Of a stretch of DNA of 64,000 nucleotides, positions 51,851 through 60,970 are shown in pieces. Made by a program: the position numbers and the translations under genes. A model generated the notes under the pieces. The model did not search any database and was not told the DNA's origin. It worked only from the letters and a program-made list of their open reading frames with translations. Position 1 is the first letter of the stretch; each line of letters opens with the position of its first letter. This stretch comes from Natrinema pellirubrum DSM 15624 (lineage in GTDB: Archaea > Halobacteriota > Halobacteria > Halobacteriales > Natrialbaceae), in contig NC_019962.1 in NCBI RefSeq assembly GCF_000230735.2, positions 2,728,001-2,792,000 on the forward strand. Reading direction: 5' to 3'.

Positions 51851-52992
51851 CTATCCCGAGGTGAGTCATCGCGTTCCGGTTCCCAAGGAACGCTCTCTCC
51901 CCACGGGTTAGCGCGACCGGCGATGTTCGCCGCCGCGTTAATATCTGCTTGGAACTCAGAAACGTGGCAGTCGTCGTGCGGACACACGAACTCCGCTTGC
52001 TCTTTCCGCCGACCGAGCCGGTTGCAGGCGTAGCAGGTTTGTGAAGTGTACGCCGCGTTGATGTACTCGACGCGAATGCCTGCCTCGGTCGCTTTGTCCT
52101 CGATTCGACCCTGTAGCCGGGCGAACGCCCACGCGTGAAGCCGCCGGTTCATGAACTTCCCGCAGTCCAACCGCTCTCGGATGTACGACAAGTCTTCGAG
52201 GACGATAACGGGATTCTCGAACTGTTGGGCGTATTCGACGGCCTGCCGAGACGCCTTCTCGACAACATCCGTCAGGGAGTTTTGGTAGTGATCGAATCGT
52301 TCGTCCACGCGCCACTCGGCGGCGTCTCTCGACTGTAGCCGCCGGAGCGTGGTGAACATTTCTTTGCGAAGGTGTCGCGCTCGACTGCCGCTGACGAGCA
52401 TCGGCTTCCGTGGCACGTCGCGTTTGAGGGCACAGCCCGTAATCAACGCGCTCTCGCCTACGTCGAAACCGATGTACGTCGGGTCGTCCGAATCGGTCGG
52501 TTCTTCGACCGGGTACTCGGCGGTGACGTGCAACTCCCACGACATGCGGTGTCGCTGTAGCCGCAACTCGCCCACCGTCGCATCTTCGGAGAGCAGGTCG
52601 AACCATAGGGATTCTTGCTCCGGGTTGATACGGAGTGGAATCCAGAAGTTCGTCCCGCGTCCGGGTTGCGGGGCCTGCCACACGAAGCCGTGTTCGCGCT
52701 CGTCGGAGTAGTCGAACTTCGCGGCCCGATTGACGAGTCGAAGCGGATGCTCGTCGTCCAACTCCTCGGCGTTGTACGTCGAACGGAGTTTCGGGACGTA
52801 GAATTTGAGCGCGTCTTTTGCTTGGTACGGCAGGTCGTAGGGCGTCACAATGTCGTTGACGGCTGACATTGTGTCAGCCTTGTTGTCGAAGGCGTCGTGG
52901 AGCGCTTCGCGGTAAGTGTCTAAGAGTCGCTGTAGGCGTTGCTCTTTGCCCGTGGTGGGCGTGACGAGCGTGGCCTGTAGCGTCTTCGTCAC
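51769..52992 (-). CDS. tnpB: RNA-guided endonuclease TnpB
   Basis: A 407-aa IS1341-type TnpB. The RuvC residues are complete: Asp177 (IGFDVGE), Glu266 (VIVLEDL) and Asp350 (FQADINAAAN). The zinc finger CYAC..CPHDDC lies near 312-335. A helical N-terminal domain precedes them. GTG 52992 (TKTLQATLVTP) is chosen; the frame continuing to 53127 is non-coding. It should cut DNA matching the reRNA guide and thereby help retain the element. The gene looks intact. Confidence 0.9.
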   Translation of the reverse strand: MTKTLQATLVTPTTGKEQRLQRLLDTYREALHDAFDNKADTMSAVNDIVTPYDLPYQAKDALKFYVPKLRSTYNAEELDDEHPLRLVNRAAKFDYSDEREHGFVWQAPQPGRGTNFWIPLRINPEQESLWFDLLSEDATVGELRLQRHRMSWELHVTAEYPVEEPTDSDDPTYIGFDVGESALITGCALKRDVPRKPMLVSGSRARHLRKEMFTTLRRLQSRDAAEWRVDERFDHYQNSLTDVVEKASRQAVEYAQQFENPVIVLEDLSYIRERLDCGKFMNRRLHAWAFARLQGRIEDKATEAGIRVEYINAAYTSQTCYACNRLGRRKEQAEFVCPHDDCHVSEFQADINAAANIAGRANPWGESVPWEPERDDSPRDRSACDSATVHRETSEKSSQMTLSAYSD

Positions 52993-53058
52993 CGTCTCGG
53001 ACACACCCGTAGATAGAACGTAGACAAAGTTAAGTGTACCGGAGTGCGAGAATGATTT

Positions 53059-53196
53059 ATGCCACACATCAACTTCGAGGTAGACGAAGAACAGTACGAG
53101 TCGCTGAAAGAGACGAAGAAGCGCCACGGGCTGACGTGGAAGGGTATGCTACTCCACGCACAACGGGAGTTGGATTCCGGCCCGGCCACCGAGTAG
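53059..53196 (+). CDS. Ribbon-helix-helix-like mini-protein, divergent from tnpB
   Basis: A 45-aa frame inside the left part of the TnpB element, on the opposite strand from tnpB. The pattern HINFEVDEEQYESL then KKRHGLTWKGMLLHAQREL looks like the strand and two helices of a ribbon-helix-helix DNA-binding domain. Its start lies 66 bp from the tnpB GTG, so the two would share a control region. The function is inferred. Confidence 0.55.
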   Translation: MPHINFEVDEEQYESLKETKKRHGLTWKGMLLHAQRELDSGPATE

Positions 53197-53263
53197 CCGT
53201 TGGTCAGCACCGTGTCGCATTCCCTCCCGCCCTAAAGGGCGGGATTCCCTGCTTGTAGAAAGA

Positions 53264-53557
53264 TGGGACGACGTTGACGAGTCGCCCGACGTTCCCGAAC
53301 AGGTGTCGGCCGACGCTCAACTGGGCGAGAAAGCCGAGAACGACGGCCGCAACAGCGATCAGTATCACGGCAAACGCCTGCGCGACGACCGTCACGTTGC
53401 CGGTGTACTGGGCCAAACCCGCGGTGCGTACGAGCGGATCCACGAACTGTAACGACCAGTTGACGAGGAACCGCAGGACGTACAGCGTGACGACCAGTGG
53501 CGCGACCAGAATGAGTCCGGCAACGAAGCTTTGCCTGACAGTGTCCCAGACGTTCAT
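53264..53557 (-). pseudogene. DUF502 gene, 5' part (interrupted by TnpB element)
   Basis: 98 codons with two membrane helices (SFVAGLILVAPLVVTLYVLRFLV and AQAFAVILIAVAAVVLGFLAQL), ending GRLVNVVP where the element starts. Reading on into the element adds 19 foreign codons before a stop at 53204. A truncated two-helix protein could be made, but the soluble domain is cut off. Confidence 0.85.
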
Positions 53558-53627
53558 AGCGGCCGTATCGTCTTGCGGATGAAATACTCATCGGCAGACA
53601 CGACGATGGCTGCTGCCGTCCGGCGGC

Positions 53628-54023
53628 TTACGCCGGCCGCAGGCCGATCACGCGCTCGCCGGTCGTCTCGGAGGTCGCGATCTCGAGTTCGACCGCGAGG
53701 CCGGTCTCGACGTCGTCGACGTCGATCCCGACGACTTGGCCGGTCAGGCTGACGGGGCCGAAGTCCACGACGGCCGTCGCGTAGGGGGCGTCCTCCTCGA
53801 AGGCCGGCGTCGGGACGTGTGTGACGGTGAACGTCCGAATCTCGCCGGTGTCCGGGAGGGCGAGTTCCTCGAGGTCGGTCGCGCCACAGTCGGGACAGAC
53901 CCGACGCGGTGGCAGGGACGTGTGATCCTCGGGACACTCGAGGTAGTAGGCTGTGCCGTCCTCGGCGGCATCGAGCCAGTCGTCGAAGCCGGCGTCAGTG
54001 ACGGTGTCTTCGGCGTCGCTCAT
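53628..54023 (-). CDS. DUF35 OB-fold zinc-ribbon protein (thiolase partner)
   Basis: A 131-aa protein with an N-terminal helix, a rubredoxin-like zinc ribbon (LECPEDHTSLPPRRVCPDCG) and an OB-fold (EIRTFTVTHVPTPAF..VDFGPVSLTGQVVGID). DUF35 proteins form channelling complexes with thiolases and HMG-CoA synthase in archaea (established). Its start overlaps the thiolase stop (TAATG), confirming the partnership. Confidence 0.88.
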   Translation of the reverse strand: MSDAEDTVTDAGFDDWLDAAEDGTAYYLECPEDHTSLPPRRVCPDCGATDLEELALPDTGEIRTFTVTHVPTPAFEEDAPYATAVVDFGPVSLTGQVVGIDVDDVETGLAVELEIATSETTGERVIGLRPA

Positions 54024-55189
54024 TACTCCATCACCTCCAGAACGTGAACGGTCGCGCTCGCGACCGTGCCGCCCGCGTTGTGGGCGACGCCGGTCGTCGC
54101 GTCCGCGACGTGGTCGCTGTTTGGATGCTCACCGGCCAGCAGGTCGGTCACCTCGGCGATCTGGGAAGCACCCGTCGCACCGACCGGGTGGCCTTTGGCC
54201 TTCAGCCCGCCCGAGAGGTTGATCGGCGTCTCGCCGTCCGCGGTCGTCCGCCCGTCGCGGGCGGCCGTGATCCCCTCGCCGATCGGCTCGAGATCGAGCG
54301 CCTCGAGTGCCAGCACTTCGGCGATGGTAAAGCAGTCGTGGACCTCCGCGAGGTCGACGTCGCCGGCCGAGACGCCGGCGTCGGCGTAGGCTTCCGCGCC
54401 GGCTTCGCGGGCCGCGGGCGAGCGGGCGAGGTACTCGCGGTCGTGCAGCGCCATCCGGTCGCCACCCTGTCCGGTGCCCGTGATCGCGACCGGGGCCTCG
54501 AGGTCGTGTTCCGCAGCGTAAGACTCGCTCGTGAGGACCAGCGCCGACGCGCCGTCCGAGATCGGACAGGCGTCGTAGAGCCCGAGCGGTTCGGAAACCG
54601 GCGGTGCCTCGAGGGCGTCCGAGACCTCGATCGCGCTCTGGTACTGGGCCTTCTCGTTCGAGAGGGCGTTGGCGTGGTTCTTGACCGCGATATGGGCGAG
54701 ATCCTCGTGTTCGCCGCCGAACTCGTCGAAGTAGGCCCGAGCCATCAACGCGTACGCGCCGGGGAAGGTCACGCCGGCCCGTACCTCCCAGAGGTCGTCG
54801 GCGGCGATCGCCAGCGCCTCCGTCGCGCCAGCGGTGCCGAGGTTGGTCATTCGCTCCGCACCGCCGACGAGGAGAACGTCGTTCTCGCCGTTGCGAATCC
54901 GTGTGACCGCCTCGCGGACCGCGGTACCGCTCGAGGCACACGCGGACTCGTACCGGGTCGCAGGGGCCTGGACACCGGCCGCTTCGGCCATCAGCGGCCC
55001 CTGGTGGCCCTGATGCTCGGAGAGTTCGCCCATAAAGTTGCCATAGAAGACGCCCTCGACGTCCTCGCGGGGAACGCCGCTGTCCTCGAAGGCCGCGATA
55101 CTCGCCTCCGCGAAGAGATCACGGCTGGTCCGCTCGGGACTGTTCCCGAACGGCGTCAGCCCTGTCCCTGCAACACGTACGTCACTCAT
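54023..55189 (-). CDS. Thiolase family protein (SCP-x/acetyl-CoA acetyltransferase-like)
   Basis: A 388-aa thiolase. The nucleophilic Cys84 is in ESACASSGTA, the second active-site block is EVHDCFTIAE, and the third is KGHPVGATG; the usual terminal CxG is replaced by HNAGGT, as in the archaeal SCP-x-like group. It probably makes acetoacetyl-CoA or cleaves ketoacyl-CoA together with the DUF35 partner. ATG 55189 (MSDVRVAGTG) is chosen over 55195. Confidence 0.88.
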   Translation of the reverse strand: MSDVRVAGTGLTPFGNSPERTSRDLFAEASIAAFEDSGVPREDVEGVFYGNFMGELSEHQGHQGPLMAEAAGVQAPATRYESACASSGTAVREAVTRIRNGENDVLLVGGAERMTNLGTAGATEALAIAADDLWEVRAGVTFPGAYALMARAYFDEFGGEHEDLAHIAVKNHANALSNEKAQYQSAIEVSDALEAPPVSEPLGLYDACPISDGASALVLTSESYAAEHDLEAPVAITGTGQGGDRMALHDREYLARSPAAREAGAEAYADAGVSAGDVDLAEVHDCFTIAEVLALEALDLEPIGEGITAARDGRTTADGETPINLSGGLKAKGHPVGATGASQIAEVTDLLAGEHPNSDHVADATTGVAHNAGGTVASATVHVLEVME

Positions 55190-55327
55190 GTACACACGCG
55201 TAGTGGACGGATCCGTTAATACTCGGCGGTTACGGCGACGAATGCCACTTGCGTGAGTTGGGTGGCGGGTCGATCGATATCGCCCTGTCCCACGACGAAC
55301 GGCGAACGCTACGAGGGGCTGCTCGCA

Positions 55328-56386
55328 CTATTCGATGCCAGCGGAAAGATCGCAGTCAGCAACAGTAGCTGGGACGCCACTCAGAAGTTCGGCAACCGTC
55401 TCGAGATCCGCCAGGTCCACGACCTCGACGGGTGTGTGCATATAGCGGTTCGGGACGCCGACGTTCACCGATGGAATCCCCCCGCGCGAAGTATAGAACG
55501 CATCGGCATCCGTCCCGGTGTTCGTTCCCGATGCCTGTAGCTGAATATCGATATCGGCCTCGGAGGCGGTCTGCCGAACCGCATCGACGAGTCGCGGATG
55601 GTTCGCGCTTCCGCGTACGACGACTGGGCCATCACCGAGTTCGACACCGGTTTGTTGCGCTGACGTGATATCCGGAGTATCCGTCGCGTGAGTTACGTCT
55701 ATCGCGACTACTGCATCGGGTGCAAGATCGAAGCCGACCATTTTCGCGCCCTGTAACCCGACCTCCTCTTGAACCGTAGAGACGGCATAGATCGTTGCCT
55801 CGTGGTCACGTTCGGCTGCCCGCCGAAGTGCTTCCGCCGCAGCCCAGATACCGATACGATTGTCCAATCCACGGGCTGCGATCCGTCCGTTCTCCAGTTC
55901 GGAGACCGTTTGATCGAACGTAACCGGATCGCCGCGTTCGACTAATTCCTCGGCTTCGGCCGCATCGTCAGCGCCGATATCGAGATACTGCTCGTCGATA
56001 TCGGCGACCGATTCGTCTTCGTGATCACGAAGATGAATCGCCGTCTGACCGATCACTCCCGAAACTGGCCCAGCATCGGTATGAATACGGACGTGCTGGC
56101 CCTTCGAGACGGTCCGGTCCGACCCCCCGACAGGAGTTATTCGGAGGATGCCGCTTTCTTCGATATCCCGCACCATGAAGCCGATTTCGTCGCTGTGTCC
56201 AGTGAGGGCGATCGACGTCTCGTTCCCTTCCAGCACGGCGACGGCGTTGCCGTAACTGTCGGTTCTCACCTCGTCGGCAAACTCCTCGACGTACTCCACC
56301 CAGCGACGTTGACCCGGGGTCTCGAACCCCGACGGCGTCGCTGTGGTGAGTAATTCGTCGAGAAACTGACGGCGTTGTTGCTCCAT
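55328..56386 (-). CDS. M42 family metallopeptidase (glutamyl aminopeptidase-like)
   Basis: A 352-aa dodecameric-type aminopeptidase. Metal and catalytic residues are visible: TGHSDEIGFMV (His, Asp, Glu), GLDNRIGIW (bridging Asp), STVQEEVGLQGA (general-base Glu and ligand Glu), VAIDVTHATD (Asp) and RYMHTPVEVV (last His). The start ATG 56386 (MEQQRRQFLDEL) is preferred; the frame upstream to 56488 is non-coding. It processes peptides from the proteasome. Confidence 0.9.
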   Translation of the reverse strand: MEQQRRQFLDELLTTATPSGFETPGQRRWVEYVEEFADEVRTDSYGNAVAVLEGNETSIALTGHSDEIGFMVRDIEESGILRITPVGGSDRTVSKGQHVRIHTDAGPVSGVIGQTAIHLRDHEDESVADIDEQYLDIGADDAAEAEELVERGDPVTFDQTVSELENGRIAARGLDNRIGIWAAAEALRRAAERDHEATIYAVSTVQEEVGLQGAKMVGFDLAPDAVVAIDVTHATDTPDITSAQQTGVELGDGPVVVRGSANHPRLVDAVRQTASEADIDIQLQASGTNTGTDADAFYTSRGGIPSVNVGVPNRYMHTPVEVVDLADLETVAELLSGVPATVADCDLSAGIE

Positions 56387-56546
56387 GTACCGACATGGGT
56401 CCCGATAGGTGAAAAATTCGACTATGATTTCGCGGACACACCCGTCGCGACATTCGTGGTGATCGTGGGCCAGAAACGACGATTCCACCGCCGCCGGACG
56501 GAACGCATTTCAAGTCACCGTAGTATGTCTCCCGTAACTGACGCTC

Positions 56547-56792
56547 ATGGATACTTCCGACCTCCCCGATCCCGAGGGAATCTCCCCGCTGGCGTGGCGA
56601 CTCCTCCGTGTTGCGGCCGGATACGAACAACGGGCGGTCGAACGGGAAATAGACGACCTCATGCAGGCACACCTCTCGATGCTCGAGAGCGGGAGCCGGT
56701 CCCTGTCCCGACCGCGCCGGAAGACGTTGCTGGAACTCTACGCTGCGGAACTGACCGTCGAACAGGTGCGGGCGATCGTCGACCACTTCTAA
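56547..56792 (+). CDS. Small helix-turn-helix protein
   Basis: An 81-aa protein with an XRE/Cro-like HTH (SPLAWRLLRVAAGYEQRAVEREI and LMQAHLSMLESGSRSLSR), and a C-terminal helix (LLELYAAELTVEQVRAIVDHF). It is a likely DNA-binding regulator. It lies 56 bp upstream of the SLC13 transporter gene on the same strand, whose start codon is covered by a palindrome. Confidence 0.6.
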   Translation: MDTSDLPDPEGISPLAWRLLRVAAGYEQRAVEREIDDLMQAHLSMLESGSRSLSRPRRKTLLELYAAELTVEQVRAIVDHF

Positions 56793-56837
56793 GGGAACTC
56801 TCGAATGGAAGCGCTTAAGATCCATAATGATAATTCC

Positions 56838-56860
56838 TCCGTGTATCAATGATACACGGA
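56838..56860. promoter_or_regulatory. Palindrome over the start codon of SLC13 gene
   Basis: Ten-base arms TCCGTGTATC (56838-56847) and GATACACGGA (56851-56860) are perfectly complementary, with AAT between. The ATG start (56849-56851) sits in its centre. It may be an operator or an RNA hairpin controlling translation. Confidence 0.55.
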
Positions 56861-58468
56861 CTTTTGGGTGGTTTAGACCGCCGGACATCCCTATTCGCCC
56901 TCGCAGGGATCGGGACAGTAGCAATCGCGGCCGCACCGTCGCCGTCGGGGCTGTCGATGACGGGCCAGTACGCGCTCGCAACGATGTTCTTCGCCGGGTT
57001 CCTCTGGGTCACCGGCGCGCTCCCGCTCGCGGTCACCGCGCTGACGATTCCCGTCTTGCTCACGGGGACCGGCGTCTACGACTCGATGGACGCGGCCCTC
57101 GTCGGGTTCGCCGATCACATCATCTTCCTGTTTTTAGCCGGGTTCATGCTGGCTAACGGGATCCAGAAGTACAATATCGACCGGCGGATCGCGCTGTATT
57201 CCATCGCCAAAATGGGCAGTTCGCCGCGGCGGCTGATCTTCGCGATCATGGTCGTGACCGCCGTGTTGTCGATGTGGGTGTCAAACACCGCGACGGCCGC
57301 GATGATGATGCCGATCGCAGTCGGCGTCCTCAGTCAGGTCCTCGATCGGGACGATCTTGCGTCGTCGGACGAGCAGGATCGGGCGAGTGATGCCGCCGAA
57401 ACGGCCGCCGACGGCGGGACCGCCGAATCGACGGCTGCCTTTACCAACCTCCAGATTTCGATGCTGCTCGGGACCGCCTACGCCGCGAGCGTCGGCGGCG
57501 TCGGGACGATCATCGGCACGCCGCCGAACGCGATCCTCGTCGGCCAGCTCAACGCCATTCTGGACTACGAGATCGGGTTCACCGACTGGTTCCTCGTCGG
57601 GTTCCCGGTCGTCGTCGTGACGCTGCCACTCGTCTGGTTCCTTCTGACGTACGTGCTGTATCCGCCCGAGGTGCCGGACGTCGAACGGGCGCGAGCCACC
57701 GCCCGGGAGCAACTCGAGGCCGAAGGCGAACTCGATCCCCGCGGGAAACGGGTGGCGGCGATCTTCGCCGTGACGGCGGGGCTCTGGATGCTCGGCGGGC
57801 TCGGTGACCTCTTCGAGCCGTACCTCCCAGCCACCTGGATGACGACCGTGTTCGGCGGCGAGGGGATGACGGTCTTCGGCGTCGAGGGCCATCAGGGGCT
57901 GCTCTACTACGTCATGGTCGGCGTCGCGGCGATTCCCGCGCTCGTGCTGGCCGACACGATGGAGTGGGACGAACTGGTCGACATCGACTGGGGAACGCTG
58001 TTGCTGTTCGGCGGCGGGATCTCCCTCGCGAACGCGCTGGCGGACACGGGCGCGACGGAGTGGATCGCAGACACCGTGTTCGGCGGGCTCGTCGGCGCGC
58101 CGATTATCCTCGTCATCGGCGCGGTCGTGCTGGTCGTCATCTTCCTCACCGAAATGACGTCGAACTCCGCGACGACCAGCATCATCGTCCCCATTCTGAT
58201 CAGCCTCGGGAGCGTCTTCTCGGCGACGCTCGGGCTGACCGACTTTTCGACCGCGCTCTTTCTCTCCGTCGCCGGCGCGATCGCCGCGAGCTTCGCGTTC
58301 GCGCTGCCGGTCGCGACGCCACCCAACGCCATCGTCTTCGGCAGCGGATACGTCAAACAACGCCACATGCTCCGAGCGGGACTGGTCCTGAACGCGATCA
58401 TGACGGTCGTGCTGACGGCCATCATCTGGGTCCTGTTTACGTTCGTCTGGCCACACCTGCTCTGGTAA
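56849..58468 (+). CDS. SLC13/DASS-type anion:sodium symporter
   Basis: A 539-aa carrier for dicarboxylates, sulfate or phosphate. The DASS helix-hairpin motifs are present: SNTATAAMMMPIAVGVL (about 150-166) and its repeat TSNSATTSIIVPILISLG, plus GTPPNAI and the ATPPNAIVFGSG block near the C-terminus. About eleven helices. The substrate cannot be read. The start ATG 56849 is the centre of a palindrome, suggesting tight control by the adjacent HTH protein or by RNA structure. Confidence 0.85.
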   Translation: MIHGLLGGLDRRTSLFALAGIGTVAIAAAPSPSGLSMTGQYALATMFFAGFLWVTGALPLAVTALTIPVLLTGTGVYDSMDAALVGFADHIIFLFLAGFMLANGIQKYNIDRRIALYSIAKMGSSPRRLIFAIMVVTAVLSMWVSNTATAAMMMPIAVGVLSQVLDRDDLASSDEQDRASDAAETAADGGTAESTAAFTNLQISMLLGTAYAASVGGVGTIIGTPPNAILVGQLNAILDYEIGFTDWFLVGFPVVVVTLPLVWFLLTYVLYPPEVPDVERARATAREQLEAEGELDPRGKRVAAIFAVTAGLWMLGGLGDLFEPYLPATWMTTVFGGEGMTVFGVEGHQGLLYYVMVGVAAIPALVLADTMEWDELVDIDWGTLLLFGGGISLANALADTGATEWIADTVFGGLVGAPIILVIGAVVLVVIFLTEMTSNSATTSIIVPILISLGSVFSATLGLTDFSTALFLSVAGAIAASFAFALPVATPPNAIVFGSGYVKQRHMLRAGLVLNAIMTVVLTAIIWVLFTFVWPHLLW

Positions 58469-58587
58469 CCCGCCTCGAGGGTACGTGATTCAACCGAGGC
58501 ATCTCGTCGTTGTGCTGGATCGAAGGGGCTGCGAGATCCGCGAAATCCCAGGTCGATCGGTACGGCAGGGCAGAATCTTGCGAGTGG

Positions 58588-59055
58588 TCACGACAGTGAC
58601 TGTACGTATTCGATCTGTTTCGGTCTGAAATCCGTCTCCCGGTAGAACCGCCGTGCATCTTCGTTCTGCCACTCACAAGATACTTTGAGGTGATCACAGC
58701 CTCTGTCGCGGGCCATCTCTGTTACGCGTTCGACGACCGATGTGCCGTGACCGCGACTCCGTTGGTCGTCGTCGATGAACAGGTCCACGATGCGAAGGAA
58801 ATCCGAATACTGGCGGGACGGGTGGTGGCCTTCCCGAAGGATGACGTAACCGATGGTCTCGTTTTCGCGGACGATGAGATAGGCAGTGGTCTTCTCGGCA
58901 TCGAGGTACTTCTGGAAGCCGTCCTTGGCGATATCACGAACATCCGTACGGACGAGTCGGTTCAATTCGTCGTATGCTTCCATCGACTGTGCGAGGGAGT
59001 GCCAGCGGTCAACTAACGCATCGAGATCGTCTGCTGTGGCTTCTATGAGTTCCAT
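58588..59055 (-). CDS. GNAT family N-acetyltransferase
   Basis: A 155-aa acetyltransferase. Motif A is VDLFIDDDQRSRGHGTSVVERV (about 99-120) and motif B ends FYRETDFRPKQIEYVQSL. ATG 59055 (MELIEATADDLDAL) is chosen; the upstream part of the frame is non-coding and contains the promoter. Substrate unknown. Confidence 0.8.
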   Translation of the reverse strand: MELIEATADDLDALVDRWHSLAQSMEAYDELNRLVRTDVRDIAKDGFQKYLDAEKTTAYLIVRENETIGYVILREGHHPSRQYSDFLRIVDLFIDDDQRSRGHGTSVVERVTEMARDRGCDHLKVSCEWQNEDARRFYRETDFRPKQIEYVQSLS

Positions 59056-59078
59056 ACGTCGACTTCTTACGTTCCAAT

Positions 59079-59086
59079 AATATATT
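59079..59086 (-). promoter_or_regulatory. TATA box of GNAT gene
   Basis: AATATATT is centred about 27 bp upstream of ATG 59055, so the transcript is probably leaderless. Confidence 0.5.
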
Positions 59087-59399
59087 CGGAGGGGAAGCGT
59101 CAATAAAACAGGACGATACATCGTTCTGTGACCGGTATCTCCACCCCAAGTAACTGCGGAATAAACGCCGAGCAGTCACTGAATACACGCTCTATTCAAC
59201 ACGCTGTTCTCAAGGGCTAACGATGAGATCGATCGCGTCTGTGTTATCCGTGTCCCAGATGCACTGTCTCGACAGCGGGAGAGGCGCGTATTCCGTGGCA
59301 TCGGAGTTGGCTTCCACCCCGGCCGTAACGTTGCGGTATCCATCGGACAGCCGTCCAACCGGGACGGAACCGGCCCGCTCGAGCCGAGACCGCGATCGG
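59087..59399. other. Intergenic region, no gene seen
   Basis: About 310 bp without a supported gene; short frames on both strands have no recognisable protein pattern. It separates the GNAT promoter from the 3' end of the CtaA-CtaB gene. Confidence 0.4.
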
Positions 59400-60821
59400 T
59401 CAGAACGCCAGCGCGTCCACGAGGATCGCGACCAGCACGGCTCCGAGGAAGGCGTTCGAGGCGTGGAACGAGCGGAACGCGGCGGCCTCGGTCTGTTCGA
59501 AGTGGAGTCGCACGGCGGTCCAGAGGAAGATCCCGCCGAAGACGACGACGGTCCCGGCATACAGTGCGCCGAGGTCAGTGATCCAGGCCAGCGCGATCGT
59601 ACTCACGAGCGTCGCGGCGATGTAGTAGATGATCTGCTTTCGGGTCTCCGTCTCGCCGCGGACGACCGGCATCATCGGGAAGCCACCGCGGGCGTAGTCG
59701 TCCTTGTAGGCCAGCGCGAGGTTGTAGAAGTGCGCCGGCGTCCACAGGAAGATGACCGCCGCGAGCGCGAGGCCGGGCCAGCCGATCTCGTTGGTCACGG
59801 CGGCCCAGCCGATCAGCGCGGGCAGTGCCCCCGCAGCGCCGCCGATGACGGTGTTCTGGACCGTGTTCGGCTTGAGAAGGAGCGTATAGACGACGCTGTA
59901 AAACAGGATCGCGGCCAGGCCGAGCGCCGCGGCCAGCCGGTTGATCGTCAGGAAGGCCGCAAGCGACAGCCCGGTCAACGCGAGCCCGAAGGCCAGCGCG
60001 TTCCGGACCGGAATCAGATCCACCGCGAGCGGGCGCTCGGCGGTCCGGGACATCTTCTGGTCGACGTCGCGCTCGAGGACGTGGTTGAACGTCCCGCTGG
60101 CACCGATCGCGAGGACGCCGCCACCGAGCGTCGCGACGATCGTATAGATCTCGAGGCCGGGGCCGGCAGCCAAGGCCATCCCGGCGGCGGCGACCAGACA
60201 GAGCAGCCACATCAGGCGCGGCTTCATCATCTGGAAGTAGGCGAAGGCGGTCAGCCGGGCGCGTGCCAGGCGACTCGAGGGGAGCGTGCGTTCGCTCGCG
60301 GTCGGGACCGACTCCTCGAGGGGTTCCGGGGAGGTGACGCCGTCCTCGTCTTCGCTCCCGGTCGCGATCTCTAAGTCCCAGGCGAGCGCGAGGACGACCG
60401 CCGAGAAGATGACGAGCCCGAGCCCGAGGTGCAGCCCGGGGACGATCGCGGCGGGGCCGATCGTCGCGGTGACGGCACCGACGCCGACCTGGACGATATA
60501 GAGGACGGCGGCGACGGCCAGCGTCGTTCGGACGCGGCTCGAGACGTCTCCGAAAACGGCGGCGGCGGCCGTCGCGGCCACGAGCAGGCCGACGACGACG
60601 GCGGCGAGCCGGTGGGCCCACGCGATCGCGAGTTCGGTCTGGCTCAGCGGATCGACCGGTGCGTGACAGGTCGGCCACGTCGAACACGACGCGGCGGCGT
60701 TCGTCAGCGACGTCGTCGCGCCGACGATGAGGAGGAGGTAAACGCCCAGCGCGGTCGCTGCGAGCAGTGCGGAGAAGCGATGTCGCGTGCCGACGGGGCG
60801 GGGAAACGACTCTGTTGCCAC
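59400..60821 (-). CDS. ctaB: CtaA-CtaB fusion: heme A synthase-like plus heme O synthase
   Basis: A 473-aa membrane protein with two modules. Residues about 15-150 are a four-helix CtaA/COX15-like half with the Cys pair C-x5-C (CSTWPTC) and heme-binding His (WAHRLAA, GLHLGLG). Residues about 195-473 are protoheme IX farnesyltransferase (UbiA family) with NHVLERDVDQKMSRTAERPL and YKDDYARGGFPMMP motifs. It supplies heme O/A to terminal oxidases. Such fusions are known in haloarchaea. Confidence 0.9.
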   Translation of the reverse strand: MATESFPRPVGTRHRFSALLAATALGVYLLLIVGATTSLTNAAASCSTWPTCHAPVDPLSQTELAIAWAHRLAAVVVGLLVAATAAAAVFGDVSSRVRTTLAVAAVLYIVQVGVGAVTATIGPAAIVPGLHLGLGLVIFSAVVLALAWDLEIATGSEDEDGVTSPEPLEESVPTASERTLPSSRLARARLTAFAYFQMMKPRLMWLLCLVAAAGMALAAGPGLEIYTIVATLGGGVLAIGASGTFNHVLERDVDQKMSRTAERPLAVDLIPVRNALAFGLALTGLSLAAFLTINRLAAALGLAAILFYSVVYTLLLKPNTVQNTVIGGAAGALPALIGWAAVTNEIGWPGLALAAVIFLWTPAHFYNLALAYKDDYARGGFPMMPVVRGETETRKQIIYYIAATLVSTIALAWITDLGALYAGTVVVFGGIFLWTAVRLHFEQTEAAAFRSFHASNAFLGAVLVAILVDALAF

Positions 60822-60970
60822 GGCTATTCTCGTCTACACCCTTCGACTCCGCGTATTTAGGGCTCCCGCTTTTTCCCACAGCGGGACACCGATGCCGGTC
60901 GTCTCGGCCGGCGAGACAGTCGGCGAAAACCGACCGAAAACGCATATGACGGGTCGTCGTAGTCGTCGCC

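Larger units (their letters stand above)
51706..53263 (-). mobile_element. TnpB-only IS605/IS1341-type element
   Basis: A 1558-bp insertion in a DUF502 gene. It encodes TnpB but no TnpA, so it is non-autonomous for movement. The right end has hairpins CCCCGCCG/CGGCGGGG (51715-51734) and TTCCCAC/GTGGGAA (51736-51752); the left end has TCCCGCCCT/AGGGCGGGA (53225-53244). Borders are set from the in-frame rejoining of DUF502 and may shift by a few bases. No target duplication is seen, as expected for this family. Confidence 0.85.

Noticed and set aside
57281-58456. 391-codon minus-strand frame
   Set aside because: Antisense shadow of the SLC13 transporter gene.
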